DNA of 7,762 bases, from contig JAPPKV010000292.1 of assembly GCA_028819775.1 (NCBI GenBank), positions 1-7,762 on the forward strand, read 5' to 3'. A program made the translations under genes and the position numbers. The notes beneath the pieces are model-generated. The model made no database searches and had not been told where the DNA came from. It saw only the letters and a program-made list of their open reading frames with translations. This document shows positions 5,678 through 7,762 of this stretch, in pieces. Position 1 is the first letter of the stretch. Each line of letters starts with the position of its first letter. Source of the stretch: Gammaproteobacteria bacterium (lineage in GTDB: Bacteria; Pseudomonadota; Gammaproteobacteria; Pseudomonadales; Azotimanducaceae_A).

Positions 5678-6123
5678 CTATGTGCGGGGCTGCGTTGTGC
5701 GGCCGGCCAGGTACTCCAACTGGTGCGTGGCAAGGGCGAGGTTCAGCGCCTTCGGGAGTTCGGCCAGCCGCTCCGGGCGGCGCGTCCCGACGATCGCGTA
5801 CAGGTTCGGGCCGTGCGACAAGACGTAGGCGATCGCCAATTGCGCCGTGGTGCAGCCGGCCTCCCGCGCGAGCGCGCCGGTGCGGTCAAGGCGTTCATCA
5901 TTAGCGCGCCCGCCGTGTGCCGGGTGGCGCGCGCGGTGCCCGGCGGGGCGCAGCCGTCCGCTGCCGGGCGGGGACCAGGCCAGCACGCCGGTACCGGACG
6001 CGCGGTAGCACCTCAAGGCAGCCGGCGCCGGGAGCGGGGCTGCACCGGGATGTTGTTGGTCAAGTGCGCCGTGCCGAGGATCAACCGCGACGCCGGCAGC
6101 GGCGCATTGAGCGGAACGGACAT
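5678..6123 (-). pseudogene. aldo/keto reductase pseudogene (internal deletion and frameshift)
   Basis: Two pieces of an NADPH-dependent aldo/keto reductase remain. The first (6123 down to 6013) reads MSVPLNAPLPASRLILGTAH and resembles the first beta strand region of the family, but hits TGA after 36 codons. The second, in another frame from about 6000 to 5678, has GTGVLAWSP, then ALAREAGCTTAQLAIAYVL and YAIVGTRRPERLAEL. These are the hallmark C-terminal cofactor-binding elements of these enzymes. The whole central barrel, including the catalytic Asp, Tyr, Lys and His, is missing. Intact enzymes are near 300 residues; only about 140 codons are left. A GGGAGGT sits 15 bases before the ATG, which is rather far. 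It precedes no intact partner gene and is surely non-functional. The C-terminal identification is firm; the N-terminal piece is less so. Confidence 0.75.
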
Positions 6124-6213
6124 CAGTTGACGGCGACCACCTCCCGCTGAGGCTGTCGATGGTTGAGCGGCTGCGGGCGAAATTGGGACGAAGCCGAGAA
6201 CGCGGTACCGCCC

Positions 6214-7488
6214 TCACGGCAGGTTCAGTGGTATGGACACGGCAGCCTCCGGCTCGCGGTATACGCGGTAGGTTGCGATGTCGGTGCCGTTTCGGGACAT
6301 GTGCATGTGGAACAGCGCGGTGTCGGTGGCAGGATCGTATTCGCTCACGGCGATCGTCGCGGACGGATCGGCCGCCCGCAGGCCGCGACGCGCGCCCCAG
6401 GTGACCAGCCAGTGGCCGTTGCTCAGCACGGTGACGCCTCCCCAATGGTCGGCGGCGCCCTGGCTTGCCGGGAGGCGGAACTCGCGCACGTAGGAAGCCT
6501 GGGTGCCGGACGAAACGTCGTACTCCGCCACGCGGGTGAACCGCGCCCGGTTCTTCCGCGGCCCGGAGCAGCCGATGCCGTTGTCGAACAGGACCAACCT
6601 GCCGCCGCCGGTCAGCGTCGCCTGGTGCTGGCCGCAGAACTCGTTGTCCGCACCGTCGTCACCCACCAGCTCCAGGTACTCGGTGCCGGCGGGTCGCGAC
6701 GGCTCCGTCCCCCCGAGCTGCCACTCCACGGCTCCGGTGCTCCCGGAACGGTCGATGCGCAGCACCTGCGAGCACGTCCAGAACGAAGCGATGATGTCGT
6801 CTGCGGAGATCTGCATGGAGTTGAGGTGCGCGTAGTCCTTGCTCAACTCGCAGTCCGACCGCTCGAAGTGGTCCCAGGAGTTCCAGCGGAACACTTCGTC
6901 GCCGCTCGGCGTGACTTCCTGGATGACCGAGTCGAGATACTCGTCGCGGCACGATTGCGGGGCCGCGCACGGGTCACGCGTCGCTGGTTGGTAGGCAACG
7001 AACAGGAAGTTCCCCTCGCGGGTGATCAGGAAGTCGTGCGGGTCGGCGCGATTGAGATCGCCGACGACGTTCACGGTGCGTATCGCGGCGAGTTGCCGAT
7101 CGAGCAGCTCCACGCCGTCTTGCCGGCTGACCGAGTAGCGGACCCGCCTGCCGTCGATCAGCGGCCCCGTGACGTGCGGCCTGAAGTTCCACAGGGTGGC
7201 GTTGCCTCTGCGGTGGAATCTCGGTACGCCGTTGTTGTCGACGATCGCCAGGAAACGCCTCGGGGTGACGAACAACAGTCCCTCCGACACGCGCGCCGAC
7301 TTCTCCAGGATGCGGATGCGGGGAAAGTCGGCGGGCAGCCCGCTGCGGCGGGTCGGGCGGCGGGGGACGCAGGCGACCGGCAGCGACCGGCCGGGCGCGT
7401 TGCGGCGGGTGGCCGGTGGCAGGTAGGATCGCGGCAGATGTATAGCGGCCCGTGGCGTACACCCAGATGCATTCGAGCGGCGATCCAT
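6214..7488 (-). CDS. arylsulfotransferase (ASST) family protein, start uncertain
   Basis: From the ATG at 7488 the product is 424 residues. It carries the beta-propeller landmarks of the ASST family: DPHDFLITREGNFLF (His151), DSVIQEVTPSGDEVFRW, DYAHLNSMQ (His221), then VEWQLGG, GQHQA (His288) and LVLFDNG (298-304). The enzymes move sulfate between phenolic compounds through a covalent histidine intermediate, and His288 corresponds to that residue by motif. The conserved arginine expected after the HxNS motif (in a sequence like ISSR or ISAR) is not visible; IIASFWTCS stands there, so activity is doubtful. Family similarity begins near FPRIRI (about residue 55). The preceding residues are Arg/Pro-rich with no signal peptide, although relatives are exported. 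The ATG at 7488 lies 50 bases inside the divergent gene, and an in-frame ATG also exists at 7668. Either the start is non-canonical or the original N-terminus has been lost. Confidence 0.8.
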   Translation of the reverse strand: MDRRSNASGCTPRAAIHLPRSYLPPATRRNAPGRSLPVACVPRRPTRRSGLPADFPRIRILEKSARVSEGLLFVTPRRFLAIVDNNGVPRFHRRGNATLWNFRPHVTGPLIDGRRVRYSVSRQDGVELLDRQLAAIRTVNVVGDLNRADPHDFLITREGNFLFVAYQPATRDPCAAPQSCRDEYLDSVIQEVTPSGDEVFRWNSWDHFERSDCELSKDYAHLNSMQISADDIIASFWTCSQVLRIDRSGSTGAVEWQLGGTEPSRPAGTEYLELVGDDGADNEFCGQHQATLTGGGRLVLFDNGIGCSGPRKNRARFTRVAEYDVSSGTQASYVREFRLPASQGAADHWGGVTVLSNGHWLVTWGARRGLRAADPSATIAVSEYDPATDTALFHMHMSRNGTDIATYRVYREPEAAVSIPLNLP

Positions 7489-7762
7489 CCCGACTGGCCG
7501 CTCGCGGTGCGACGCCGGGTTCCTCCGCGGCCACTGCGAGCGTTGGACCGCGGGAACTGGCGGCCGCTCCTGGCCGTGCTGCTCGTCATGTGCGTGGGGG
7601 CGGGCATCCTGCCCGGCCAGAGCGCCACGGCCGGCGACGGCGCCAAGGCGGAGGAGTTTCGCCAGCAACTGCCGCTGGGGGCGGTTACCGGCGACGCGGC
7701 GACGCTGCGCCAGAGGATACTGAGTGCTACCAGCTATCGGATGACCGCCGGCGACACCTACG
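7438..7762 (+). CDS. N-terminal part of an exported protein (runs off the window)
   Basis: A frame open from ATG 7438 to the end encodes at least 108 residues. A leader with RGNWRPLLAVLLVMC (about 38-52) and GAGILPGQSATA looks like a signal peptide with a cleavage site after AxA. The mature part begins AGDGAKAEEF and ends LSATSYRMTAGDTY. The last part resembles the opening of polysaccharide-export or SLBB-type periplasmic proteins, but too little is present to be sure. AGGTAGGA at 7421-7428 lies 9 bases before the ATG. In-frame GTG 7507 and TTG 7543 are alternative starts that would place the signal peptide closer to the N-terminus and remove the overlap with the divergent sulfotransferase-like gene. 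Confidence 0.6.
   Translation, partial: MYSGPWRTPRCIRAAIHPDWPLAVRRRVPPRPLRALDRGNWRPLLAVLLVMCVGAGILPGQSATAGDGAKAEEFRQQLPLGAVTGDAATLRQRILSATSYRMTAGDTY

Noticed and set aside
6974..7534. Minus-strand frame of 186 codons over the sulfotransferase start
   Set aside because: It has shadow composition (Arg, Pro, Gln) and no signal peptide or domain. I also checked it for a lost signal sequence of the sulfotransferase-like protein and found none.
1..7762. CRISPR array or prophage structural genes
   Set aside because: There are no regularly spaced direct repeats and no capsid, tail, integrase or replication genes in any frame. The mobile-element reading rests only on the methylase, tRNA-like genes and IS relics.

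Overview
The window looks like accessory DNA from a high-GC Gram-negative bacterium. The chromosome-like right end is very GC-rich: I counted 46 of 60 bases G/C at 7381-7440. The lipoprotein signal with an Ala-Ala-Cys lipobox, the sulfotransferase-like secreted protein and the mix of decayed genes and IS fragments would suit an environmental spirochaete or a similar metagenomic lineage. That assignment is weak, because nothing here is a phylogenetic marker.

Left part (1-2520). A beta-class DNA methyltransferase gene (83-934, minus strand) diverges from a short plus-strand RNA cassette. The cassette consists of a perfect 8-bp hairpin (991-1016) and two tandem tRNA-like genes (1020-1093 and 1109-1182). 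Both have good acceptor and T arms, and both have anticodon arms that do not fit the canonical 5-bp stem and 7-nt loop. Two transposase relics follow: the N-terminal domain of an IS1634-type transposase (1279-1605), then an IS1-like transposase (1637-2452) that has lost in frame the block expected to carry its catalytic glutamate. Methyltransferase, tRNA-like genes and transposase debris together suggest a degraded phage or integrative element.

Middle part (2453-5101). After a non-coding stretch there is a stretch of clearly lower GC (about 45-52% in the lines I counted). It carries a translationally coupled minus-strand pair: a secreted or anchored Pro-rich protein (3331-3795) and a four-helix membrane protein (2810-3334) that overlap by ATGA. 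Upstream on the same strand lies a 390-residue lipoprotein (3929-5101) with an Ig-like domain, two beta-rich modules and an aspartate tract. None of these three has a function I can name.

Right part (5102-7762). A 576-base intergenic region with several small hairpins is followed by an aldo/keto reductase pseudogene (5678-6123, minus) reduced to its first and last parts. Next is a gene of the arylsulfotransferase (ASST) family (6214-7488, minus) with an uncertain start. A divergent plus-strand gene for an exported protein (from 7438) runs off the end of the window.

Overall, the region is a mosaic of decayed mobile DNA, a small lower-GC cassette of unknown secreted and membrane proteins, and high-GC genes that are partly decaying. 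No complete, recognised multi-gene pathway is present.
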